From Rhizoctonia solani (Eukaryota; Basidiomycota; Agaricomycetes; Cantharellales; Ceratobasidiaceae): a stretch of 64,000 bases of DNA. The notes under the pieces are model-generated. The model worked only from the letters and a program-made list of their open reading frames with translations, had not been told where the DNA came from and made no database searches. The stretch is taken from positions 124,001 to 188,000 of the forward strand of contig NC_057371.1 in NCBI RefSeq assembly GCF_016906535.1, read 5' to 3'. The number at the start of each line of letters is the position of its first letter. Within the stretch, counting starts at the first letter, position 1. Shown here piece after piece: positions 24,801 through 34,105 of the stretch. A program made the translations under genes and the position numbers.

Positions 24801-25794
24801 ATTCTTATCGATTTTCCACTGTATTACCACTCATACTCACTCTCTGCTCATATTCCCACTCGCATTCGGATTCGTATTTATAGTGCTTTCGCACCTGATT
24901 ACCACCCCTGTAACTTTAGCTGTTTGGACATCTTTTCATGGTTGTGGGCTGCTTTGTACATGTAGAAGTTCCGAGACTAGACCACGGGACATCCGGGGTT
25001 TAGGCTCGGACTGGCCATCTGTTACGGACTTTTTCCCATATATGTTGTGTTTTATGTGCCAATGTTCCAGTACTTAGCCACGGAACACCCGTGGTTTAGG
25101 TGCGGAATATGCGTGTTCCGGGGGTTTCGCTCATGTAGGTCTCGTGTAATATGTGCGGAACAACCGCAAATATTATTATTTCTATTGGCAATTGCCCCAT
25201 TGCTTAGCCACGGAACCGGCTGAGCCACCCGGAGTTTAGTGACGTAACAGCATAACAACAAAGAAAAACAAGCCGGTGGCAAACCCCGGTATTTGTCGCG
25301 GTTCCGGACCCGAGCCGCACTACAACTCAAGGCACGGAACTTCCGCACCTCAGCCCCGTAACTTTCGGGGGTAAAGTTCGGAACCGTTAGGTCCGGAAGT
25401 TCCGGGCCTAGGGGGGGCACAGTGTTTTGCTTGAAAACTGAATTTTGCGTTCTTTAGTCCGCCTGTCTTGCTGGTCTTGGCGGACCGCCAATGAATTCAC
25501 CCAACTGCTGCACTGGCAGGTTTGCTCTGCCTGCGAAATGTCCCCCATCTGGAGTCGAGTACTATACGTACTTCAAAAACGCTTGTCCTAATTCGTACGT
25601 ATATGCTTATGACGAATCAAGTGGAACTGCCTTGTGGACTTGTCCGTCCTCGAAGAAAGCTGATTGTGAGTAACTGTAATTGATGGGACATTGCCAACGC
25701 CTCATTTTCCATATTGGATACGCCAGATACTGTGACATTCTGCCCAGTCGAGGCGCGGCGGGAGCCCTTCAGATCCCGTGATGAGGAATTATAA
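15840..25794 (+). CDS. Thaumatin-like protein 1, split by a CACTA transposon in intron 3
   Basis: Five exons: 15840-15938, 15997-16270, 16321-16469, 25458-25665 and 25727-25794. Seen: a signal peptide MIKAILLAVASTVAG, then the family core FTVQNSCSFTVWPAIF, GWEAPGGSEFSFTVPENWKSG, GCDFTNSEG, VTGGCLGGLQCDA, YAEFTL, a NLPIRISNT block, many Cys, and in the last exons CPPSGVEYYTYFKNACPNSY and YTVTFCPVEA. Thaumatin-like proteins are secreted, disulfide-rich beta-sandwich proteins, some binding or cutting beta-glucans. Intron 3 would be 52 bp without the transposon; with it, it is 8988 bp. All coding exons remain open, so loss of the product depends on splicing. If intron 3 is retained, translation stops 16 codons later (16508). 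The tail EARREPFRSRDEEL is longer than in paralogs. Confidence 0.85.
16492..16524 (+). repeat. CACTA left terminal inverted repeat
   Basis: Begins CACTGTGCCCCCCCTAGG and continues through CCGGAACT to CCGGA. Pairs with 25392-25424 with two mismatches. Confidence 0.93.
16515..16800 (+). repeat. CACTA subterminal repeat array
   Basis: At least five exact copies of GTTCCGCACC (near 16591, 16652, 16703, 16719 and 16780) and one reverse copy near 16530, plus variants with GTTCCACACC and GTTCCGCGCC. In plant CACTA elements such arrays bind the accessory protein or transposase; that role here is inference. Confidence 0.8.
17420..18490 (-). CDS. possible degenerate or multi-exon membrane protein inside the CACTA element
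   Basis: No single long frame, but several minus-strand stretches look like exons of a multi-span membrane protein: a hydrophobic block RTLLLFVLFYFAIIHVW (about 18385), one with AMLVLLAAIRSGYSRF (about 18290), SGTLYTIYFIFVVNIIVLP (about 17940), TILGAMFVLLLITP (about 17900), and a hydrophilic tail HHAFVRRPSLEHYQLERT (about 17540). GT-AG borders can be drawn between some of them. I do not recognise the family. It may be a captured host gene fragment, a pseudogene, or chance. Confidence 0.25.
18567..21497 (-). CDS. Tnp2-type CACTA transposase (apparent one-base frameshift)
   Basis: Multi-exon. N-terminal exon(s) 21497 to about 20760: acidic start, then the Tnp2 zinc-binding pattern HHCCVNSCVAFIGY...TTCPVC and PWNIFTTIPLIPQLRALFACP. 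The core, about 20750-19639, holds ALGITLDGACPF (first catalytic Asp region), CWPILIINYNLPPEERI, IPGPQCPNDINSFLQPLI, FGDIPALTKVLEFIGHNGCFPCRFC and HMIWQNLLPQLIDLW. Later exons encode HIADSIEYMGPIWCYWAYPMEQF (19605-19250) and a C-terminal exon ending WWIVDRSADNTFAYPEFID (stop 18567). The exon join near 20756-20758 (a run of AAA on the plus strand) is out of frame by one base, so the long frames 21497-20592 and 20697-19639 overlap in different phases. It would be nuclear and bind the CACTG ends. Confidence 0.9.
21512..22342. other. divergent promoter region of the CACTA genes
   Basis: About 830 bp between the transposase and the passenger gene, which are transcribed away from each other. Contains an 11-bp perfect hairpin (separate entry). 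No further gene supported; short open frames here have no features. Confidence 0.45.
21870..21904. promoter_or_regulatory. perfect 11-bp stem-loop in the divergent promoter
   Basis: GTGATCTACGG (21870-21880) pairs with CCGTAGATCAC (21894-21904). The 13-nt loop contains the palindrome CACGTG, a typical bHLH binding site. A regulatory role is only suggested by its position. Confidence 0.5.
22343..24719 (+). CDS. CACTA passenger gene, unknown protein with acidic and Lys/Ala repeats
   Basis: Many short exons joined by about 50-60 bp GT-AG introns, from ATG 22343 (MPKATKSKPTTQ) to TGA 24719 (GSAKGIRA). Order: a basic N-terminus; a highly acidic Asp/Glu/Gly tract (about 22495-22610); a conserved-looking globular part with YKSKCGQFIYIPNETGEY, MELDGRENKDLVKGI, SITLHVARNIKDCTYPKL and YLARFRNNWVTKELI (about 22695-23235); a long charged, Ser-rich linker; a tract of alternating Lys-Ala then Ala-Glu (about 24090-24210); then a C-terminus with PPKRLTRGSAKG. 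I do not recognise the family. Its place inside the element, opposite the transposase, suggests an accessory DNA-binding role like TnpA of plant CACTA elements, which is inference. Confidence 0.7.
24720..25391. repeat. CACTA right subterminal region with CTTTCG microsatellite
   Basis: 24731-24800 is a run of TTTCGCTTTC-like units. From about 24960 the sequence is rich in GGTGCGGAAC, CCACGGAAC and related motifs that mirror the left subterminal array, ending at the right terminal repeat 25392-25424. No gene supported. Confidence 0.7.
25392..25424 (-). repeat. CACTA right terminal inverted repeat
   Basis: Ends CCTAGGGGGGGCACAGTG, the reverse complement of the left end apart from two mismatches; followed by the TTT target duplication. 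Confidence 0.93.
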
Positions 25795-26181
25795 ATCACC
25801 CGGGTATGTTTTGCTTGCCATACGATAACTATGAATCAATACTGCCAAGGGGTATGTTGAAATTGACTTGGCGAAGAAAGCTACTGGGTTGTCAATAATA
25901 GCTTTAGGCTCAATATAAAATCACCTATGTATATTCATCTTGAATCCGGCTTACTGAAATCTTCCAACTGGCGCACCATTCCGCTCCGTATATATGTTAA
26001 CTCTGCTCGGCCATTAGCCAGCCTGAAATTCACCTAAGAGTTAATTGTAAATGAACTCCAAGGCTAATTGTACAGCTAGTACAAATGATTTTTTGTTTGT
26101 TTTGTTATCTAATTTCCAAACTTATAACAAGCAAACCCGTACATTTTTCCTGAAGAATTCTTAGCATGTATCCAAGGTTGG
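25795..26181. other. intergenic between convergent genes
   Basis: AT-rich, between the 3' ends of thaumatin-like gene 1 (plus) and the cysteine-rich protein (minus). Nothing else recognised. Confidence 0.4.
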
Positions 26182-26968
26182 TTAAACAGCCCTCCTCGAA
26201 GGCTCATATATACATGAATCAGAACCAGGGCCGCTCGTTTGACCGGCAGGACAAGGTGTACAGGAGATTGCACCGGCGCTGCTGTACGTACCGCTTGGGC
26301 AAGTCAAACATGACACACCAAGCATATATTGGCCAGCGATGCACACAGTAGTAGTGCACTCCCCAGCTCCCTATAGTTTCCAAAATATTAGAAGCTAAAC
26401 AACATCTACGGAGCTACAGACTCACTGGACCTGAATGAGTTCCGTCGGGACATGGAGTACAAGGCCCACCAGACGTAGAGTAGGTATCAGCAGGGCAAAA
26501 CGAGCAATATGAAGCGCCGCTGCTGCTGAATGTTCCGTTGGGGCAGATGGTACAAGGTCCTTGAAATGTATAACCGCCACCCGGCTTATAGTAACCAGCA
26601 TTGCAAGTACATGACCCCATACCCTGCGAGTGGGATAAGAAATATACACTGATACTCTAAGCTGTAAGGCGTCACTTACACTATTTGGAGCGCTCGAACC
26701 GGTTGGACAGGGCTGACATTCAGCGTTTCCTCCAAGGCCAAACGTGCCAGGCTGACATGTTACACAGTAGTAGCTATTTTTGTTCTCTCGCCCCTGGCCG
26801 GGGGGGCATGTTGCACGAACAGCAATGCTTTTGCGAGATACGCTTTGTTTTTATCGGATAACGTCGCTTGCGGATGAGTAAAATGACGTACGTATAAATG
26901 CTTGGATACGCATGGACCCCGTATAGCAAATTGGCGAAGGACAGAGCGTAAACCAGCTTAAAGCGCAT
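26182..26968 (-). CDS. secreted cysteine-rich protein with GCC2/GCC3 (ephrin-receptor-like) repeats
   Basis: Four exons on the minus strand. Exon 1 from the Met at 26968 gives a signal peptide MRFKLVYALSFANLLYGVHA; a Met at 27022 is in frame but would put a non-hydrophobic stretch in front. The next exons carry the repeated pattern CPxGT-S--CxxCPAG: CPPGQGRENKNSYYCVTCQPG, CTICPNGTFSSSGASYCSFC, CTPCPDGTHSGP, and a last exon with CLTCPSGTYSSAGAISCTPC ending EPSRRAV. GCC2/GCC3 repeats are small disulfide-rich modules found in extracellular proteins. Introns with GT-AG borders lie at about 26890-26830, 26680-26620 and 26430-26372. The function is not known. Confidence 0.75.
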
Positions 26969-28261
26969 GCTAACAAGTCGATCAAGGGAAAAGGCTAGGG
27001 GGCTCAAGTGAGAGTTGGACAACTTGTGGGTGTGTATCGGGTACTTGTATGTTTTTCAGGCCAGGCACCCATCAAGGTATCATCTAAACCTGTGCTTTGG
27101 GTTCGTGGACCTGTCAAAATGCAGTATCAATTATAGAAAAATAGGTGATTAAAGCAGTTATCCACGCGATGTGATTCTGATAAGGTTGGTCACCGGACAC
27201 CTGTGCCTTCTGAGCAGGTTGGGCGTCAGCCGCGTCACTACCTGATCTACAGCAGGGAGCCGAAAGGTAGGATACATACAGTCGGCTACGTCACACTTAG
27301 ATAGGACGCAGGATTATATATGCGTCATGGCTTCATAGGTCGTTGGGTTTCAGCATGTTCCCACTTGATAAATATACAAATTTTAACTAGATGTATATAT
27401 AGATACACCCATTTTGCTGATTCGCATGTGTTGCAGCCCGAGCAATTTAGGCAGCAGTCGCCGCACTTGGTTACATAGCGGACTCGAAAATGGTGTTTTG
27501 TCAACACTTGGCATATAATGCATGATTTGCGTGACTAGGAAATCAGCATTTTTGCAATCGGAGTTCATCATGTCACACGATTTTAATGCATGATTGAAGT
27601 AGTTGTTTCTAAAGCTTGTCAACATTGACTTATACCTATACAACCTACAACCACACCACTCTCGGGTCCAAACGCTCGACCTTCAGCATGTTTGTTGCGA
27701 TCGTGACCGCAACTCTTTCCACGATGTGTGAACCATCCATCCCCTATGAGCAGGATATCCACATGCAACCTCCCGTATGTATGTAGACCATATCCAAGTG
27801 ATTTGTACATAGTATCCTGGCATCCTTTAAATTTAAGTTTCAGCTACCTGATGTCTCATACACCTACCCTCTATCCTCCGAACTATCCCTCGAGTATATT
27901 TGAGTCTGCCACCCTATACCCTCGATAACCTCTAATGCACCTGATCACCCAAAATTCGACAGAATTATGGAGACCTTGTATATATGCACGCTACGGTTCA
28001 TCTACGCAACGAAAGCCTCAAGCTTTCGAGAGGTTGTCTTTGGACACAAATAACAATGTTAGTAAAGATGTCAATCAGGCTCGATTATTAAGGTAAGAAC
28101 CAACCTCTCATCGCGAACACAACTAAGTTCATGGATAATCCTTAAGCTTTTCCTTGATTCTTTATGTATAAGTAACCGCAAGTCATGTTGAAGATAAAAC
28201 TATGGTATCCCTCAAATCTTGCAATATTATCTATGAGTTATACAAATGGAGCACATCCCAA
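26969..28261. other. intergenic between two minus-strand genes, no gene supported
   Basis: 1.3 kb of AT-rich sequence. Open frames near 27325-27643 and 27619-27810 are short, overlap on both strands and show no domain. Presumably contains the 3' untranslated region of HMG-CoA synthase and the promoter of the cysteine-rich protein. Confidence 0.4.
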
Positions 28262-29923
28262 TCAGTTGCAAGCGGTGGAGTGACGATGATAGAACCTCTT
28301 TCGCTGATCATCAGTAACGTCTAAATAGTATGCACCCTCAAACAGATTATCGATTCCGCCTTCTGGCCTCCAGTTGGCCTTATTGTGATTTCGCTCGCGT
28401 AGCTATTTTGGCGGTGATATTAGTATGTTTATAGAGCAGTAGCGGTTAATTGCATAAACATACGTCCATGGCCAAGAGATAGTCCTCTACGGTGGTCACA
28501 TCCATCGAAGATAATCTTTGTATTAGGTTCATCTTCTCGACAATGTATGCGGGGGATTCAACGATGCGGATAGTAAATATCGATGCCGCGCAGCCGCCTC
28601 CAAATCCAAACATAAGCACACGTTTGCCGACCATCTGATTTGATGGAAGATTGCTGAGTAGGCTCGCCAAACCCGTGTACAAGCTCCCCGTGTACAAGTT
28701 TCCACAGCGCTTGGCAACAGTCATACTTGGTGCGACCTTGGCCTCGTAGCTCGACTTGGCGATGGAGATGAATGCTCTCTCGAGGGCCTTATCTGAAAGA
28801 GTCTCATCCTTGGATCTTTGAGCAGTCTCTAAGTCGCGGACTTTGTCATATATTGGGTTGCTCGGATCAGATAAAAAATCGTTATATAACTAAATGGTTA
28901 AATCAAGCATAATTAGTATTCAAGATGGACGGTTACTTGTAAGCTTCATACCAATCGCGCATGTCCCTTCTGTACCATCTTTCCGTATGGAGAATGCAAA
29001 ACGTGATAATCGAAATCATGCAAAGACAGTGGCTTGCCCCCGTTGTTCCCGAACCGAACCGATTTCTGACGCAAAACATCGTAACAGTGATCGAGTGACT
29101 TTAAGTATGCTATAATTGACCCTTGACCATCGACCGAAGGATATTCAGATGATAAATTTGGCTTGTAGAAGTCATAACAGTTGGCCATGTACGTCCCATG
29201 AATAGCTGAAAGAAGGAAACATATTAGGAGTATTCTGAGAAGTCCGATCAATACATACGCTCTAGAACGATTGGAGCGTTCGGGCCAATAAGTATAGCGC
29301 ACCCACCCGCCCCTCCTACAGCTCTGGCATTTCCAGGAGCATATACCGCAATATCACCAGCAAACACAATTGCGTTGCGACCATCCCATGAACGTGACTC
29401 GATCCAATTTACAGCATTGAACACTGCCGCCGTAGATCCGTAACATGCGTTCTTCGAATCGATTCCCTCGATATCAAAGTTGTCCGACGCAGCAAACAAG
29501 TCCATAAGTACTGTTTTCACGGACTTAGACTTGTCCACGAGGGTTTCAGTACCAACTTCTAGGCGGCCAATAGTTCTTGGGTCGATGTCATACTTCTCGA
29601 GGAGAGAGGATACAGCTGTTCGAGATTATTATATAGATTTATTCTCATAAAATATTAGGATTCACATACCACTTAGCGCAAATGAATTTATATCCTCCCT
29701 GTCGTCAGTATAGGCCATGAACTCCTGGCCTAGCCCAACCGTGTACTTTCCCGAAGAGACTCCATCATAGGTCTCTAGATCAGCTTCAGATACGCACTGG
29801 CGCATTTTAGAGTCAACGCGCTAATATTCTCGGGTCATTGCTCACTCGTTTAGGGAAGTAGACTTCCATGGCTAGGATACCAACATTTGTCGGTCTAGGT
29901 GACTCAGTGAGGTGAGTAGTCAT
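28262..29923 (-). CDS. ERG13: Hydroxymethylglutaryl-CoA synthase
   Basis: Spliced minus-strand gene, start ATG 29923 ([24 protein letters not shown]), stop at 28262. It condenses acetyl-CoA and acetoacetyl-CoA to HMG-CoA, the committed early step of the cytosolic mevalonate/ergosterol pathway. Seen in order: [33 protein letters not shown] with the general-base Glu region; [22 protein letters not shown], where Cys is the acyl-enzyme nucleophile; [37 protein letters not shown] with the catalytic His; [25 protein letters not shown]; and a last exon [20 protein letters not shown]. The family usually has ACYGGT; Ser replaces the second Gly here. All catalytic residues are present, so it is probably functional. 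ERG13 is the yeast name. Confidence 0.95.
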
Positions 29924-29939
29924 GATTGAGAACGAAGAA

Positions 29940-29948
29940 TTTTATAGC
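29940..29948 (-). promoter_or_regulatory. TATA-like box of HMG-CoA synthase
   Basis: GCTATAAAA on the minus strand, about 20 bp above the start codon. Very close for a TATA box, so the transcription start or the start codon might lie elsewhere. Confidence 0.35.
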
Positions 29949-30421
29949 TGAAAGTGGATTGAAAGACTCGTTTATATTCGATGCGCTCGGAACGGGACGG
30001 CCCCGGCATGTTAGTGATCGCCATGAGATGCCGGAGCTCGTACGAGATCGGGATATCACATGACAACGAGTATGGCCTGATTACCTCGGGGGAAATCTTA
30101 GTCCGCTTACTGTAGTACCATTTTTGATCTTATGGTTGTCCGCAACGCATGCATGCCTAATGAATCGGCAATGCTAGCGATGTGTCAGTTTGCTTTCTTG
30201 TTTTTTCCTTTTGTTACGATGCGGGTGAGATTTAACCATTCACTAATTTAACGGTTCAGTGTGATCGTGTCATTCAGCCATCACGAATCGCGTAAATGCG
30301 TATATCGCACCGGATACTCTAGATGGTTCGCTGAACTGAATTTATGCTCATAAACAGATGGTACAATGGAAAGGTACACGAATTATTCATGCTTCATTCC
30401 ACAATGTTGTAAAATACTTTA
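29949..30421. other. intergenic, nothing recognised
   Basis: Upstream of HMG-CoA synthase and downstream of thaumatin-like gene 2; no gene or repeat recognised. Confidence 0.4.
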
Positions 30422-31489
30422 TCAAGGGCAGAAAGTCAGAGTATCTGTCATAAAACCTGGTTATAAAGGGAGTACAACCTGGGACAATAAGAGTATATCT
30501 TACAATCTGCGTTTATCCCAGAGTCACAAGTCCAGAGTGCGGTCCCGCTCGACTCATCGTACGCGTAGGCATACGAGTTCGGGCAATTACTTTTGAAGTA
30601 GTCATAATACTGAACCCCTGAAGCCGGGCAGGTTTCTGGAGTATTGTGTGATCCGGAGCAGCAGTTAGCAGAATCACCTGGGTTTCCATCTAGGTTTGCA
30701 AAGCAGGCGGACTAGCAAAAGGTAAGGCTAGTTACTTCGAGGAGGTGCTATAATGACACTTTACCTTGCAGCCAACGGGGAACCCACTCGAGTCAAAAGG
30801 CCCCTTGATTGGTTCCGGACAGTTCGGACCAAGATCTACCGGGCAGTCGGCAACCGGACAACCAACGTTGTTTGTTATGCGCATTGGGAGGTTATATCCA
30901 TCAACCAGCGACACTAGTCGAAAGAGTACATGACATCAGTTTCGAAAGGAATTCAATGAAATGGCATAGAACAAACCGTCGTAAAAGTCACGATTTCCAT
31001 CTCCGCTCAAGGTCCATTCTGCCAGTGAGACCGGCGGGACCCCTGTTCCAGTCCTCGAATCGCAGAGTAAGCCGCCATTACACCCGCCGGACAGGCATGA
31101 GTTGGGACCCGGGTTTACCGAAAAGTCGCAGTTGCGTCGACCCTATATGCGGTAAATAAGTATGCTGTCAAAGTACAGTAAGATCACGGGAGAGTGCTAA
31201 CCCAGATACGACCGGCTTTCCAATCGTTCGGGACTGAGAATGTCCGAGAGGTATATGCGGCTGCTTCCCAGCCAGTCTCCACAGACGGTGTCGCCGATCC
31301 TACGTTCAAGTCAGTCTATTCAATAACGTTAGTTCTCAAACGTAGTATTTAGAAGCTGAGATTTCTTGAATCACTCACAAATACAGCGGGCCAAATTGTA
31401 AATGGGCATGCATTATACACCGTGAAAGTACGGCTCATCGCGACTGGTAGAGACGAAGCCAACCAGAATGCGAGAGCAGTGGATTTCAT
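30422..31489 (-). CDS. Thaumatin-like protein 2
   Basis: Six exons on the minus strand from ATG 31489 to TGA 30422. Signal peptide MKSTALAFWLASSLPVAMS, then FTVYNACPFTIWPAVF, GWEAAAYTSRTFSVPNDWKAG, SCLSGGCNGGLLCDSRTG, LAEWTLSGDGNRDFYD, VSLVDGYNLPMRITNNVG, CPASGVQYYDYFKSNCPNSY and the last exon YTLTFCP. The Cys pattern and the FYDVSLVDGYNLP block define the thaumatin fold. It has an extra intron right after GRIW, which is missing in thaumatin-like genes 1, 5 and 7. No long acidic tail or GPI signal, so it is likely a freely secreted protein of about 250 residues. Adjacent paralog at 32128-33158 in the same orientation. Confidence 0.92.
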
Positions 31490-31546
31490 GATAATATAGT
31501 GTGGAATTTGTAATGGGAGGGTGTAGTGAACGGGTTCAATTGCGCG

Positions 31547-31556
31547 CCTTTTTATG
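31547..31556 (-). promoter_or_regulatory. TATA box of thaumatin-like gene 2
   Basis: CATAAAAAGG on the minus strand, about 58 bp above the start codon; similar boxes sit 55-75 bp upstream of the paralogs. Confidence 0.55.
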
Positions 31557-32127
31557 CTCGTTCCCCGACCCCGGGGGTGTTCTAGAACTCATACGAATCA
31601 TTGATACCTCGTCAGTTATTCCATGGAGAATTTGTGCGATCATATGTCCACCTCGAAGCAAGGAGAAGTCCTCAACATTCATAGTTAGAGCGATGCTTTA
31701 GTTCAATCCATGCCGGCCGGTTCAGCCGATGGCTCAATCTGAAGGTCCCGAACGTAAACGGCAATGGTTCGGATTCCGGAGAAGGGCTTTATATTGGAAT
31801 AGCCCACATGTCTTGCACAAAGCTTTGGGATCCCAATGGAAAAGTTGAAATCAGACCTACTTCGAAAAGTCCGCTATCCTTCTGAATAACATCATGATTC
31901 TCAGATATGCTTCAATTGGGCAATTGATTCGGCGGGGGGTTCTGACTGTACGTCACGTTCGGAACGAAATACCTGCATCAGTAAAAGAAGGAATTATTCT
32001 GATCATGGTTGGGTTGCTTCTTTAACATACGTCACACTCAGATACGCCTGAGAAATGAACTTAAATTACTCTATGGGGCAAGCTTTATCTATATTCAATG
32101 AGCTAAAGGAGTCCTCTGTTATCCATT
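31557..32127. other. intergenic between two thaumatin-like genes
   Basis: About 570 bp holding the promoter of gene 2 and the 3' flank of gene 3. Nothing else recognised. Confidence 0.45.
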
Positions 32128-33158
32128 TTATGATGGACAGAACGTGAGGGTATCTTTGATACGGAATCAGCGAACCTGCCACGCTGATGAGAAATGCAGA
32201 CTTACAATCGACCTTCCTGGTTGAATCGCAGGTCCAGAGCGCTGTGTTACTAGATTCGTCATAAGCGTACGCATACGAGTTTGGGCATCCCTGTTTGAAG
32301 TGGTCGTAGAACTGAATCCCCGATGGAGGACAAGTCTCTGGTGTGCTGAATTGGCCTGAACAACAATTGGGCGAGTTTGCCTGGTTCCCGTCCAGATTGG
32401 CGAAACAGGCGGTCTATCAAATATCAATGAGGTCAGTCGGCGCCGTTGTCCAAAACTAGATGCGAACCTTGCAGCCGACAGAAGCACCCGCAGAGTTCTT
32501 GGCTGTCAGCGCGGCCGGGCAATTTGAGGCTAGATCAGCCGGGCAATCCGCAATTGGGCAGTCAGAGTTAGTGGTGATAGCCATCGGCAGATTGTACCCA
32601 TCGACCAGAGATACTAATTCGGGGCTGTTTGATCCATTTGGACACTTAAGTAATTAATTTGCGCTCACCATCATAAAAATCGCGATTTCCGTCACCACTC
32701 AGTGTCCATTCTGCTAGGGTCGCAGGGGGAACGCCAGTCCCTGTGGTGTTATCACATAATAGTCCCCCGTTGCAACCACCAGTAAGACAAGAATTCGGGC
32801 CGGGATTGACCGAAAAGTTGCAATCACTTCGACCCTGTTTCCGTTCATGATTAGCTGCATTCGATGCCTTCGAGTGATAAATACTCACCCAAATTCGTCC
32901 AGCCGTCCAATTGTCAGGCACCTCGAATGAGCGAGAAGTATTTGGAGGCGCCTCCCAACCCGTCTCTATGGAGGGAACTGCTGTGCCAACGTTCAGATCC
33001 GTCTGAATTATACTTCAGTAGTGTGTCTAACTCTGGTGGTCGCCACTCACAAAAATGGCAGGCCAAATGGTGAATGAGCATGCATTGCGCACCGTAAAGT
33101 TACGGGCTTCCGCAAGCGGGAGAATGGAGAGAAAGGCAAGTGCTGCGCAGGATTTCAT
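32128..33158 (-). CDS. Thaumatin-like protein 3
   Basis: Six exons from ATG 33158 to TAA 32128. Signal peptide MKSCAALAFLSILPLAEA; then FTVRNACSFTIWPAIF, GWEAPPNTSRSFEVPDNWTAG, SVNPGPNSCLTGGCNGGLLC, LAEWTLSGDGNRDFYD, NLPMAITTNSDCPIADCP, CPPSGIQFYDHFKQGCPNSY and YTLTFCPS. Shares the GRIW intron with genes 2 and 4 and is closest to gene 2, suggesting a tandem duplication. N-glycosylation sites are likely at NFT and NTT. Expected secreted, disulfide-rich protein; carbohydrate or antifungal activity not deducible. Confidence 0.92.
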
Positions 33159-33498
33159 AACCAAAGAGAGTATGAAAGGTGGTGTGTAGTGACCATGCCC
33201 CATAAATGAGGTCCGAATTTATGTGGTTTTTTCGGCCCGCACGTGGCTTTGTTGTGGGGCACTCCACTGTCCGCCATGAAATACAAAGACTCGGCCTTGC
33301 GTCGCCAAGGATGCACCGGTATCTTAGTTGCGAAGATCATGTGAAAAAAGGAACGAGGTTTTCGACACTTCGAAGGCGACAAGGCGAGCAAGGCGTCGAG
33401 AGCAAGTGGTCAAGCCCAGGAGGCGTTAGTATGACGTAATGCCACAGCCATCGTAATAGTTGTAATGTAACACTGTCCTCGCTTCAAGCCCCGAACAC
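33159..33498. other. upstream region of thaumatin-like gene 3
   Basis: Contains the promoter of gene 3 (TTTATGGGG-like box near 33203 on the minus strand). No other feature recognised. Confidence 0.4.
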
Positions 33499-33503
33499 AC
33501 TCC

Positions 33504-34100
33504 TGTTACGAACCCAGGTCCGTAACACCGTAACGCCTGCACGTGACCGCCACCTCGTCGCCACCTCGTCGTCCCGTTCCCCTTGCTCTCCTCGCCCTCC
33601 GGCCCCCTCTCTCCGGCCCGTCGCTTTCATGCGATTCTTTCGCACCTCCACCTCGTCCCTCAGATACCCGAGGATCCCACGCGGTCGTTGCGCTCATTCG
33701 CACGACATTGGCCCCGATTCGGCCAAACTCCGACTTGGACCATCGGTTCTTACGATCGGTCACGCAAAGCCTCTCGGCTCCCCACTCCTTATCTTCGCGT
33801 ACCTCTTTCATTTCGTCTTGTATTTCACTTCCCTTTTTCTCTCCTGTTTCGCCCTCCGGGCTCACGGCCACTTTCTACCGGCGCCCGCGGGCTCCTTGCA
33901 TGTACCCACTTATGTATATAAGCAAGCATGGGAAGTCCAATGCCTTCCATCGCTTGCAACACCAGTTCTTACTCGTAGAATACATTTCGCTTATTTCACT
34001 CGCTCGCTCCGCTCACTCTCGTCCCGACACTCGTCTGCACCGTCCTCTTCGTTCGGCGCCTACTCGCTTAGTCATCCGTTTCGCCTCTGCGAGTCTAACA
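33504..34100 (+). mobile_element. solo LTR, 597 bp
   Basis: Begins TGTTACGAACCC and ends GAGTCTAACA, i.e. TGTTA...TAACA, flanked by the 5-bp duplication ACTCC (33499-33503 and 34101-34105). A TATATAAG box lies near 33914. No internal retrotransposon sequence adjoins it. It is CT-rich and produces long spurious open frames. Belongs to a different family from the other LTRs in the window. Confidence 0.85.
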
Positions 34101-34105
34101 ACTCC

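Larger units (their letters stand above)
16492..25424. mobile_element. CACTA (CMC/EnSpm) DNA transposon, 8933 bp
   Basis: Terminal inverted repeats of 33 bp with two mismatches, beginning CACTGTGCCCCCCCTAGG, lie at both ends. A 3-bp target duplication TTT flanks them (16489-16491 and 25425-25427). Subterminal regions carry many direct and inverted copies of GTTCCGCACC. Internally there is a Tnp2-type transposase on the minus strand (18567-21497) and a divergent passenger gene on the plus strand (22343-24719). CACTA elements transpose by cut and paste and leave 3-bp duplications; all features agree. The transposase has an apparent one-base frameshift, so this copy may not be autonomous. Confidence 0.93.

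Noticed and set aside
24736..25077. Frame with SLSLSLSFPLSLSLSFL, looking like a membrane segment
   Set aside because: Produced by the TTTCGC/CTTTCA microsatellite at the end of the CACTA element.
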